Source of the DNA: Zanthoxylum bungeanum
Lineage: Eukaryota; Streptophyta; Magnoliopsida; Sapindales; Rutaceae
DNA: 64,000 nucleotides
Direction of reading: 5' to 3'
Assembly (NCBI GenBank): GCA_019454045.1
Contig: SKCR01026789.1
Coordinates: 1-64,000 of the forward strand
Shown here: piece after piece, positions 48,657-57,711 of the stretch
Layout: every line of letters begins with the position of its first letter
Position numbering within the stretch: position 1 is the first letter of the stretch
Made by a program: the position numbers and the translations under genes
Notes under the pieces: generated by a model
Told to the model about the DNA's origin: nothing
The model's input: the letters and a program-made list of their open reading frames with translations, nothing else
Database searches by the model: none

Positions 48657-48968
48657 CCACGTGTCACCATCACAGCCGATTTGCTAACGTGCGCCATGCC
48701 ACGTGTCATCATCCTACGGTGCCGACAATCACCATCGCCATGTGTCGCCTCGTGTCACTCCACGTGTCAGCCACATCATCGTCCACATCACCAGTTGATC
48801 GAGTCAACGTGCCACGTCACTGCCACGTCATCAATAGCCAATCACAGCGTGCCATGTGTCATCATTCTATGGTGCCGACAATCACTATCGACATGTTTCG
48901 CCACGTCAGCACCACATCATTGCCACGTCAGCATAATCATTGAGTTGCCAGTCGCCTTGCCACGTGTC
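48657..48968 (+). promoter_or_regulatory. cluster of ABRE/G-box words (CCACGTGTC) in the LTR of B
   Basis: Four perfect CCACGTGTC occurrences at 48657-48665, 48699-48707, 48760-48768 and 48960-48968, with further one-off variants between. The core ACGTG is bound by plant bZIP and bHLH factors (ABA and light response). They sit 115-430 bases upstream of the TATA box. The 3' LTR has matching ones at 56035-56043 and 56203-56211. Confidence 0.55.
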
Positions 48969-49050
48969 ACCTTATCACATTATCCATAATGCCACATGGC
49001 ATATAAGAATCTGAAGCCGACATGTGTCAAGTCGCGACGCATAAAGCCTT

Positions 49051-49066
49051 GCGCGTCGCGACGCGC
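49051..49066 (+). promoter_or_regulatory. CGCG-type palindrome next to the TATA box
   Basis: gcgcgtcgcgacgcgc is a perfect 16-base palindrome, ending 16 bases before TATAAAT. A 14-base version stands at 56270-56283 in the 3' LTR, and GTCGCGAC occurs twice in the LTR of element A. Confidence 0.55.
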
Positions 49067-49082
49067 GAAGCCTACCGAGGCC

Positions 49083-49089
49083 TATAAAT
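49083..49089 (+). promoter_or_regulatory. TATA box of the 5' LTR of B
   Basis: TATAAAT in ggcctataaattcatctcga; the same box lies at 56301-56307 in the 3' LTR. Confidence 0.65.
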
Positions 49090-49370
49090 TCATCTCGAGT
49101 TTCAGTTTTAGATGCACCTTCCTCTCTAAATTCTCTTATGTAAATATGGGTTTTCTATCTAGTTTATTTTAATTTCAGTTTTGTATTTAATTTTAATTAC
49201 GTTCTGTAATAATAATAATTTACTTTCTTTACTTTTTCAGTAATTACTATTCAATATAAAGAGGTAACTTCCCTCTGCTAGGATGAAAGGTAAAACTTTT
49301 ATTACTGCTATTTAGATTAATCTCCCTTAAATATAATATATTCACTATTTAAAATTTGACTTGATGAGGA

Positions 49371-49571
49371 TACCGCTATATTGGTCGGTTGGTAATTCAT
49401 TTTAAACTGGTTTAAATCTGACTAAGTAAGGATACCGCCAGATTGATCGGTTGGTAATTAAATATTCTTACTGCCTGTATGGCAGGTTCATGGACAAATT
49501 TGGATACCGCCTTTATGGCTGGTCGGACTTAATTTGACTTAATCAGGTTACCGCCTATATGGCTGGTTGGT
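49371..49571 (+). repeat. series of accgcctatatggctggt motifs in the LTR of B
   Basis: Five related copies (ataccgctatattggtcggt, ataccgccagattgatcggt, ctgcctgtatggcaggt, ataccgcctttatggctggt, taccgcctatatggctggt) spaced about 35-65 bases apart. Equivalent series stand at 56591-56790 (3' LTR), 47406-47575 and 60559-60765 (element C, reversed), and two copies at about 485-580 (A0). Confidence 0.8.
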
Positions 49572-50486
49572 AAAATCATCACAAGTTATTACATTATATT
49601 AAGGGAGATATCTAAATTAGTAGTGATAAAAGTGGATCCTTTTACTCTAGCATTTTCTTTTATTGTAATTTTCTTTATTTACTTTCCATCATTTTACTTT
49701 TCAGTATTTTACTTTGTCTTTTACTTTTAAGTTTTTACTAGCCCTAGTTATGTGTCATAACTAAGTTAGTTATCTGGGGTTGTGATGAATTCTAATATCA
49801 TCGGTTATAATGGGTTATTTTATAATTTGGGTAATTAAAGGTTTACTTATTAAGTCTTAAGCTTAATGCGTCTTGTTAATTGGCCACTATTAAGATTGAT
49901 CTGGTAAATCTAAAATAAACTTGACAAAGGAATTTTAGGTTTCAGCCTTAGACTTATAGCCCACGATCTTCCTTGAGGATAGATAACCCTTTAATAGATT
50001 TCCTTACATGATAGACATATATCTGTCGGGCGGGGTAGCCATAATTGGAAATTAAACTTAATGAATCCAGGTAATTTGGTTGACATAGACATATGGTTCA
50101 ATTGGGTTATACTGGGTATTTGCGTCTGACCATCGACAGAGGCTTTCATATAATTTAGTGTTCCAGGTTAGTAAACCGATTTATTACACAACCATGAAAT
50201 AACCACTTCATCTTTTAAAAAATATTAGAAAGATTCACAACCCTAGACAGTTTCTTACAATTGAATTTTCTTAAACCTACTTTCATGTAATTTTATTTAC
50301 TTGTTTTTTAATTTAAAATCATCACCATTTCAATCAATCAATCATCCTGTTAGATACTAGTAATAATTTGACCTCATAAAATTAATAGATTAGGTATTAA
50401 GTCTCATGGGATCGATACTTTTGATACTACTTGAACGATACGTACGCTTGCGTTATACGCGTGTGATTACGCACCGCTCAAGTTTT

Positions 50487-50504
50487 TGGCGCCGTTGCCG
50501 AGGA
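50487..50504 (+). other. primer-binding site of element B, tRNA-Asp type
   Basis: tggcgccgttgccgagga, one mismatch to the complement of the 3' end of plant tRNA-Asp; six bases after the LTR end. Confidence 0.85.
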
Positions 50505-50610
50505 CTTATTTATCTTTTACTATTAGTTTATAAGTTAGATATGTTACTTATATCTAATTTCTTTTTACTTTTGTTTTTGTTTTCTTGTGTTTCAGGTTCT
50601 CAGAAACTAC

Positions 50611-51640
50611 ATGAGACGAACCAGAAGCTTTGAACTCCGACCTCTCGACCCAGAAATTGAAAGAACCATCAGACAGTTGAGAAGGGAAAGGCGTGAAGTC
50701 CAAGAAGCTTTATTCAACATGGAACCTGAACCTTTGGAAGTTGCCCCACCAATACCCATTCGAGACAGAACCATTCCGGTGGTCGACAGCTTCATTTCTT
50801 GTATTGTACTTCCTCTTTTACCAGCAAATGCGTGTGACATCAAATCATGCATTCAGATGATTCAACAATCAGTACAGTTTGGGGGGAAAGCAACTAAAGA
50901 TCCTAATACCCACATCAGCCACTTTCTGGAAGTTTACGGCACTTTTAATTACAAGCGATACGCTAAAGAAGCAATGAGACTGCGTGTTTTTTCCATACTC
51001 CTTGAAGGACAGAGCTAAAGCTTGGCTACATTCACTACCAGCAGGTTCCATCACAACTTGGAACACTTTAGCCACCAAATTTATTGCAAAGTACTTTCCA
51101 CCAGCCAGAACTGGAAAGCTGAGGAATGACATCACATCCTTTGTACAACAAGACTCGGAAACCCTTTACGAAGCTTGGGAAAGGTACAAAGATTTGCTCC
51201 GGAAATGTCCTCACCATGAGATTCCAAAATGGCTTCAAGTCCAAACTTTCTATAATGGACTTTCTGGACTGATGAAAACCACAATCGATGCTGCTGCTGG
51301 AGGAGCTTTGATGGCAAAAGGAGAGAAATCAAGCCTGGGACCTAATCGAAGAAATGGCCAACAACAATTCCTTGTGGCCAACAGAAATGAGCATGATCCA
51401 AAGAATTACAGGATTTATGAAAGTGGTGCCAATACAGCAGTCAATGCCAAGCTGGATCAGATATGCAAATTTATAGAGACTCTTACCGCTGGATCCACAA
51501 GTTCACCATATAGAGGCGCACCAGAACCAAACCAACTTGAAGAAACGGTGAATTATGTCAACAATTTCAACAGACAGGGGAACAATCCATATTTCAACAC
51601 CTACAACCCAGGGTGGAGGAATCATCCCAATTTTTCATAG
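50611..51640 (+). pseudogene. Athila gag (element B), one frameshift
   Basis: Starts MRRTRSFELRPLDPEIERTI and continues with IQMIQQSVQFGG, FNYKRYAKEAMRLR; an extra T near 50990 shifts the frame, then FPYSLKDRAKAWLHSLPAGS, FIAKYFPPARTGKLRNDITS, KWLQVQTFYNGLSG and the NNFNRQGNNPY linker follow, with TAG at 51638. Apart from these two lesions gag is full and close to that of element C. It would form the particle; in related elements it continues into protease. Confidence 0.85.
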
Positions 51641-52855
51641 AGCAATAATTCAGGGCAAAAGAACAATTCACCACATGGATTCCAACAGCAGAACTATCCA
51701 CCACCTGGATACCAGCAACATAACAAAGGCCAGGAGTAGCCAAATGAACCAGAATAGTAGAAGTGCTGGCTCAGTTAAAAAGTATGATGTTATATTTCAA
51801 AGCCAATCTGCTTCCATCAAAGCACTGGAGAATCAAATCGGGCAACTGGCCAATGCTCAGAGTTACAGACCGCCAGGGAATATTCCCAGCAACACAGAGC
51901 CAAATCCAAGGAACATATGTAAGGATCAGTGTCATGCCATCATGTTAAAAAGCGTACTGAAATCAACAAAGATGTTGGAGCCAAAACAACTGCTGAGGAA
52001 GATCCTAAAGAACAAAACAACAGATGAGGAAAAAGAAGCAAAGGAAAAAGAACTGTTCACTCCACCTCCACCTTTTCCTCAGCGTCTTCAGAAAAACAAA
52101 CTGGACAAGCAGTTTGCTCATTTCCTGGAGGTGTTCAAAAAGCTACACATCAACATTCCATTTGCAGAAGCCTTGGAACAAATGACCAGCTATGTAAAAT
52201 TCATGAAAGACATTCTTTCACGAAAATGGAGATTGGGAGATTACGAGACAGTAGCATTATCAGAAGAATGCAGTGCTATCATTCAAAGGAAGCTTCCCCC
52301 AAAGTTGAAAGATCATGGCAGTTTCACATTTCCTTGCATCATAGGAGAACATAACTTTGGTAGGGCTTTATGTGATTTAGGTGCAAGTGTTAACTTGATG
52401 CCTTTTTATATTTTCAGAAACTGCAGATTGGAGAAACAATGCCCACTTCAGTCTCTCTACAACTTGCTGATAGAACGCTCGTATTTCCAAGAGGCGTAGT
52501 TGAGGATGTGCTGGTCAAGGTTGACAAATTCATTTTCCCATCAGATTTTATTGTCCTTGATATGGAGGAAGACGCAGACATGCCAATCATCCTTGGGAGA
52601 TCGTTCTTGGCTACAGGTCGAACCATTATTGATGTAAAAAAAGAGAATTAACCATGAAGGTACAAGACCTAGAAGTAACATTCAATGTTTTCAATGCCAT
52701 GAATTTCACAGATGATGAAAAGAATGAGGAATGTTTCAGACTTGATGTGATACACAGTACCATTCAGAACTCCAATGCAATGCAAAGTTCTACTGAAAAA
52801 CTTAAAACATGTCAATTCATGTGGAGCCTGAAGATAAAGCGTCTTTTGCACTGAA
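51641..52855 (+). pseudogene. Athila gag end and protease (element B)
   Basis: The linker continues past the TAG in several frames. The protease active site reads LCDLGASVNLMPF (52368-52406), the frame shifts near 52440 and goes on as TSVSLQLADRTLVFPRGVVE, FIFPSDFIVLDMEEDADMPI and ILGRSFLATGRTIIDV, to TAA at 52649, then EVTFNVFNAMNF. This is the Athila aspartic protease with its usual downstream segment. Lesions: a stop at 51638, a shift near 52440, a stop at 52649. Confidence 0.8.
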
Positions 52856-52869
52856 AAAACCAATTCTTT

Positions 52870-53246
52870 CACTACAAGCAACAGAAGAGAAAAAGTTCCA
52901 CCAGCTCAATGAATTGGAGGAATTTCACAATCAGACTTTTGAGGATGCCAAATTGTACAAAGAAAATGCAAGGAAAATACATGATGAGAAGTTAGTGCGC
53001 ATACAACTGGAACCAGGGCATAAGGTACTGTTAAACAAATCAAGGGTGAAATTCTTCTCATGGAAGCCAAAATCACGGTGGTCAGATCCATTTGTGATCA
53101 CCAAGGTTTTACCAGACAGGGCCGTTGAGATACATGATCCCGACTCCAACAAAACATTCAAGGTTAAAAACAAGCGTGTTAAGCACTACTGGGGAGAATC
53201 ATTTGAACGACAAAAAGAAAGTGTCACACTTTCAGATCCAGCCTAA
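52870..53246 (+). pseudogene. Athila integrase C-terminal tail (element B)
   Basis: An open stretch with KKFHQLNELEEFHNQTFEDA, KLYKENARKIHDEKLVRIQL, WKPKSRWSDPFVITKVLPD and TFKVKNKRVKHYWGESF, ending TAA at 53244. It matches the last third of the integrase of element A at 9890-10200. Directly upstream is the region after protease (ALKKPILSL), so RT, RNase H and the integrase core are deleted at about 52860-52885. Reading continues in one frame across the join, which could be chance. Confidence 0.85.
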
Positions 53247-53383
53247 TGTTCGAGAAGTCACGTCTAGCTGACGATGTTAAACTTAGCGCTCGCAGGGAGG
53301 CAACCCATGTAATTTGTGTATATATTGTGATTTGGTGTGATTTCTTTTTGTGTGTTTAGTTTTCGCATGTTAATTCATTTCAC

Positions 53384-53929
53384 GATGGAAGAAGCTCTCG
53401 CAAATCGTCACAAGCAATTTCCTTCTCTCCCTCAAAAATCTCTCATGAAAGTTACAAAGCTCGCTTGGAACGATGAGACTACTAACAATCCATGGTGTTC
53501 CTAATGACATTCGTTGGGTAATTGAAGCACGAGTCCGATTGGCATGTGAGTCTTTTGACTCTTTTATTTCACATCTGTCTGGTTTTGGAAGAAGCACCTA
53601 TGAAAATAAACGTAGAGCTAAGTAAATGGGTGTTTGTTACAATGTGCACGCTGGAATTGCAATACTCATTGTCGTTCTTTAGGAATGGTGTCTGATAACT
53701 GTGAAGATAAATTAAATTCATTAGGGATGGCTTGAGTAAGGAGTCTTTAGATGATATATCTTCAACTCTTGAGACGCATCCCAGTGGATATGTTCATATA
53801 GCCATCCACAAATTACATACACAATTCCAAAAAGAAAGACAACAGTTCAGTCTTGGGAATCTAACTCAAAAAGACCATGTTTGCCAATTTATAAGAAAAT
53901 TGGATGGGAAGCTTGTCCCTGACGCATAG
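53384..53929 (+). pseudogene. unidentified ORF remnant after integrase (element B)
   Basis: I do not recognise the protein. In shifting frames: MEEALANRHKQFPSLPQKSL, GVPNDIRWVIEARVRLACES, FDSFISHLSGFGRSTYENKR, CNTHCRSLGMVSDNCEDKL and LSKESLDDISSTLETHPSGY, ending QFIRKLDGKLVPDA and TAG. No transmembrane segment is visible, so it does not look like an env. The last block (tttaccaatttataagaaaa) recurs in A0 at about 1071-1090, so it belongs to the element family and is not specific to B. Confidence 0.5.
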
Positions 53930-54131
53930 ACGTCAATCAAGCCGCTAGATTTCTTGTATATATTATATCTCTTTGTCTTTTCCTAATAATTGTTATTTTT
54001 TTTGTTGTTTTCTTTTATTTTCTCCGACAGGATCCAGACCTTTTTGATTATCACGATTTATTTTACTGTTAACTAATAATTGTCATTTGGCAGGTACTAG
54101 TGCTATTATTTTACTCACCCTTTTCAGGTGT

Positions 54132-54138
54132 TATAAAT
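54132..54138 (+). promoter_or_regulatory. TATA-like box before the LOG-like gene
   Basis: TATAAAT, 42 bases before the ATG, in a tttttcaggtgttataaatt-like context that also has an acceptor-like tttcag (54122-54127). Either a private promoter or a splice acceptor for an env-like subgenomic RNA could explain expression; the sequence alone does not decide. Confidence 0.3.
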
Positions 54139-54179
54139 TCAACTCATCATTGCACTTTTAAAGACATCCAGAGTAAAAC

Positions 54180-54833
54180 ATGGAAGCCACTTCAAGAAGA
54201 CGAATTGAAAACATCTGTGTGTTTTGCGGTACTAGTGTTGGTGTTAAGCCACAATATGTAGAAGCAGCACAGAAATTGGGTCGAGTCTTAGCTGCAAGGA
54301 ATATGCACTTAGTATATGGCGGTGGCAATCTTGGACTAATGGGGATCGTTTCAAAGGTTGTACAAGAAGGAGGCAGTCACGTTTTGGGAATCATCCCAAA
54401 ACCATTGGCGGAGGCAAATCTTATTGGACCATCAAACGGAGAAGAACTAATCGTGCCAGGTATGTCTGAACGACTAGTAGAAATGATTAACGTGCTGATG
54501 CTTTTATTGCTTTGCCAGGTGGCTTAGGTACATTGGAGGAAATTTTTACAGTGTTATCTTGGGCGAACCTGAACAAACACCAGAAACTACTTGGACTGTA
54601 CAATGTTGAAGGATTTTATGATTTTCTTTGTGTGTTTTTCTTGATGATGCCCGGAGAAATAGGTTCATGTCAAAACCTTTAAAAGAACCCCTCTTTACTG
54701 CGAGAACTGCTCCAGATCTAATAACCAAATCTTAGCCTATGAACCAAAAATTGACCCTATCCTTTCAAAGATAAATTGGTCTGAGGACGATCGTGGTAAG
54801 AGGCGTCGAATTAATCTGGATCTTAACCTTTAA
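54180..54833 (+). pseudogene. LOG-like: LOG-type cytokinin riboside 5'-monophosphate phosphoribohydrolase gene, retroelement passenger
   Basis: Starts MEATSRRRIENICVFCGTSV and runs as a LOG protein: QKLGRVLAARNMHLVYGGGN, GLMGIVSKVVQEGGSHVLGI, SERLVEM, then after a shift [17 protein letters not shown] with the family signature PGGxGTxxE (54515-54541), [35 protein letters not shown] and a C-terminal DPILSKINWSEDD, ending KRRRINLDLNL and TAA. LOG enzymes release active cytokinin bases from their nucleotides in the cytosol. Three single-base losses (near 54490, 54640 and 54728; frames 0, 2, 1, 0) break an otherwise complete gene of about 218 residues, the usual LOG length. No intron is present although plant LOG genes usually have several, which suggests capture through cDNA. 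It lies between the post-integrase ORF and the purine tract of the element, the env slot of Athila. Confidence 0.85.
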
Positions 54834-54895
54834 CTTTTTGTGTAGAATTTCAGTTAACCAGGTACTATCTTCTAAACTCTTCTTCTACTGTTTAA

Positions 54896-54913
54896 GACAT
54901 TGGGGACAATGTC
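54896..54913 (+). other. perfect hairpin before the internal purine tract
   Basis: gacattggggacaatgtc forms a 7-base stem with a 4-base loop, followed by ggtttgggggaggg (54921-54934). From memory this hairpin and purine stretch recur in Athila/Calypso-type elements just after the env region. Confidence 0.6.
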
Positions 54914-54934
54914 TCATTTAGGTTTGGGGGAGGG

Positions 54935-55988
54935 AATTAGTTGATCAGTATCTTGTTTTTAGTTGTGTGTTGTTTTTATTTTTAGTCCAAATGTTTTTGA
55001 AAAATACAAAAAAAAAATTGAAAAATTTTCAAAAATTACAAAAATATTTTGCGTTTTTGTTTTTATTTTGACTAAAAAGGTGAAATTGGTGAGAGATAGC
55101 TGTGTAAGGAGTTCCCACTCCTGATACGTATTTCAATCCATTTTCGAAACAAGTTAATATTTGTTTATTTCTTTTTGAATTATTTAATTTGTAAATTCTC
55201 TATAAAACTGACTAAAATGGATTTTCATATGCTCAGTTGGCAGGTATTATCAACATGCATGGTAACATACGGACATGAGTTATAATTGAAAAGTTTATAA
55301 TATTAAGTGCTCTAGTTTAATTGGAGGAAGTATCTCAAAAAGTGATGGAGTAAAAAAAAACGTCTGATATCCGAGTTATTAAGTCTGTAAGGGTGTTTTA
55401 ACACCTAGTGCCCTAAAGCCAACTGGTTTGGGAGTCACTGACCCAAAGCTCGCTACATGGATCAAAGATGCTGCAAAAATATATATCTCTGAAGTCTGAG
55501 TAATTAAGTCCGTAGGGGTGTCTTAACACCTGGTGCCCTAAAGCCAATTGGTTTGGGAGCCACCGACCCAACACTCGCTACATAGACGGAAGATATTGTA
55601 TATAAATTAAAAAAAATCAAAAATCAAAGAAAAAAATCAGAAAAATGAGAAAAATTATTCCACTGCTGCAAAAATATGTGAATTCTGATAAAACTTTAGG
55701 ACAAAAATATTACTCTCTTATCAACTGCACTTGTGACTGTTGTGGGAAAAAATGAGTTGATTAATATTTTGTCGGCTGTGCATATGGAGAATGGTAAATA
55801 TAATCGGAGAATTTACTTCTTCGGTAATTTAGAAAGAAATAAAACAACTAGTAACTTGGAGAAGAAGTTTCACCTGATTAGTCACTAACTTCTTTATTCT
55901 CTTTTCTCTTGTCTTTTTGCTTTTGTGTGCATTAGTTTCACTATTTTTTTACTTTTGTAAAATGTTTGTGGGTATCATTGCTGTAAAC
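54935..55988 (+). other. 3' non-coding region of element B with repeated boxes
   Basis: No gene. Two copies of a 55-60 base box (acacctagtgccctaaagcc, aactggtttgggagtcactg, acccaaagctcgctaca) at about 55396-55455 and 55525-55584, each beginning with ggtgttttaacacc-like dyad symmetry. A0 has two such boxes (1815-2020) and C has three (58170-58450, reversed). Confidence 0.75.
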
Positions 55989-57706
55989 CCTACGGTGTCG
56001 ACAATCCCATCGCCATGTGTCGCCATGTGTCACTCCACGTGTCAGCCACGTCATCATCCACATCACCAGTTGACCGAGTCAACGTGCCACATCACCGCCA
56101 CGTCATCATCAGCCAATCACAGCGTGCCATGTGTCATCATTTTATGGTGCCGACAATCACTATCGCCACATCAAAATAATCATTGAGTTGCCAGCCGTCT
56201 TGCCACGTGTCACCTTATCACCTTATCCATAATGCCACGTGGCAGATAGAATCTGAAGCTGACACGTGTCGCGTCGCGACGCGCGAAGCCTACCGAGGCC
56301 TATAAATTCAGCTCGAGGTTTCAGTTTTAGATGTACATTCTTCTCTGAATTCTCTGATGTAAATATGGAGTTTTCTATCTAGTTTATTTTAATTTCAGTT
56401 TTGTATTTAATTTTAATTACGTTCTGTAATAATAATAATTTACTTTCTTTACTTTTTCAGTATTTACTATTCAACATGAAGAGGTAACTTCCCCCTGCTA
56501 GGAGGAAATTTAAAACTTTTATTACTGCCATTTAGATTAATATCCCTTAAATATAATATATTCACTATTTAAAATTTGACTTAATGAGGATACCGCTATA
56601 TTGGTCGGTTGGTAATTCATTTTAAACTGGTTTAAACCTGACTAAGCAATGATACCGCCAGATTGATCGGTTGGTAATTAAATATTCTTACCGCCTATAT
56701 GGCAGGTTCATGGACAAATTTTGATACCGCCTTTATGGCTGGTCGGACTTAATTTGACTTAATCAGTTTACCGCCTATATGGCTGGCTGGTAAAATCATC
56801 ATAAGTTATTATATTATATTAAGGGAGATATCTAAATTAGTAGTGATAAAAGTGGATCATTTTACTCTAGCATTTTCTTTTATTGTAATTTTCTTTATTT
56901 ACTTTCCATCATTTTACTTTTCAGCATTTTACTTTATGTCTTTTACTTTTAAGTTTTTACTAGCCTTAGTTATGTGTCATAACTAAGTTAGTTATCTGGG
57001 GTTATGATGAATTCTAATATCACCGGTTTATAAGGGGTTATTTTATAATTTGGGTAATTTAAAGGTTTACTTATTAAGTCTTAAGCTTAATGCGTCTTGT
57101 TAATTGGCCACTAATAAGATTGATCTGGTAAATCTAAAATAAACTTGACAAAGGAATTTTAGGTTTCAGCCTTAGACTTAATAGCCACGATCTTCCTTGA
57201 GGATAGATAACCCTTTAATAGATTTCCTTACAGGATAGACATATACCTGTCGGGCGGGGGTAGCCATAATTGGAACTTAAACTTAATGAATCCAGGTAAT
57301 TTGGTTGACATAGACATATGGTTCAATTGGGTTATACTGGGTATTTGCGTCTGACCATCGACAGAGGCTTTCACATAATTTAGTGTTACGGGTTAGTAAC
57401 CGATTTATCACACAACCATGAAATAACCACTTCATCTTTTAAAAAATATTAGAAAGATTCACAACCCTAGATAGTTTCTTAATATTGAATTTTCTTAAAC
57501 CTACTTGCGTGCAATTTTATCTACTTGTTTTTAAATTTAAAATCATCACCATTTCAAATCAATCAATCAACATGTTAGATACTAGTAATCATTTGACCTC
57601 ATAAAATTATTAGATTAGGTATTAAGTCCTCGTGGGATCGATACTTTCTATATTATTTGAACGATACGTGCGTTTGTGTTATACGCGAGTGATTACGCAC
57701 CGGTCA
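55989..57706 (+). repeat. 3' LTR of element B, 5'-truncated
   Basis: Aligns with 48713-50480 at roughly 95 per cent by eye, but its first 272 bases or so are missing; the junction falls in the word ctacggtg shared by both sides. The polypurine tract directly before the LTR is lost too. Ends cggtca followed by the TSD ctagt. Confidence 0.85.
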
Positions 57707-57711
57707 CTAGT

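Larger units (their letters stand above)
48441..50480 (+). repeat. 5' LTR of Athila element B
   Basis: 2040 bases, TGATGAGTGG to CCGCTCA. The U3 has a C-rich segment (48590-49010) full of CCACGTGTC and related words, a 16-base palindrome and a TATA box. R/U5 contains the accgcc motif series (49371-49571). Open frames at 48591-48989 are parts of the U3 repeats. Confidence 0.9.
48441..57706 (+). mobile_element. Athila-like element B carrying a LOG-type gene, TSD ctagt
   Basis: 5' LTR 48441-50480, tRNA-Asp PBS, gag, protease, short integrase tail, an unidentified ORF remnant, a LOG-like gene (54180-54833), a conserved hairpin and purine tract, 3' non-coding repeats and a 5'-truncated 3' LTR (about 55989-57706). 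The perfect direct repeat ctagt at 48436-48440 and 57707-57711 shows a single insertion event with these ends. RT, RNase H and the integrase core are deleted between about 52855 and 52890, so it depends on another element to move. Confidence 0.9.

Noticed and set aside
48591..48989. Two long overlapping open frames (132 and 114 codons) in the LTR of B, and a shorter one at 55917-56186
   Set aside because: They cover the GC-richer repeated U3 segment in two frames at once and carry no family signal; their openness follows from the repeats.
53384..53929. Env-like gene of element B
   Set aside because: No transmembrane segment, fusion peptide or glycosylation-rich region seen; left as an unidentified ORF.
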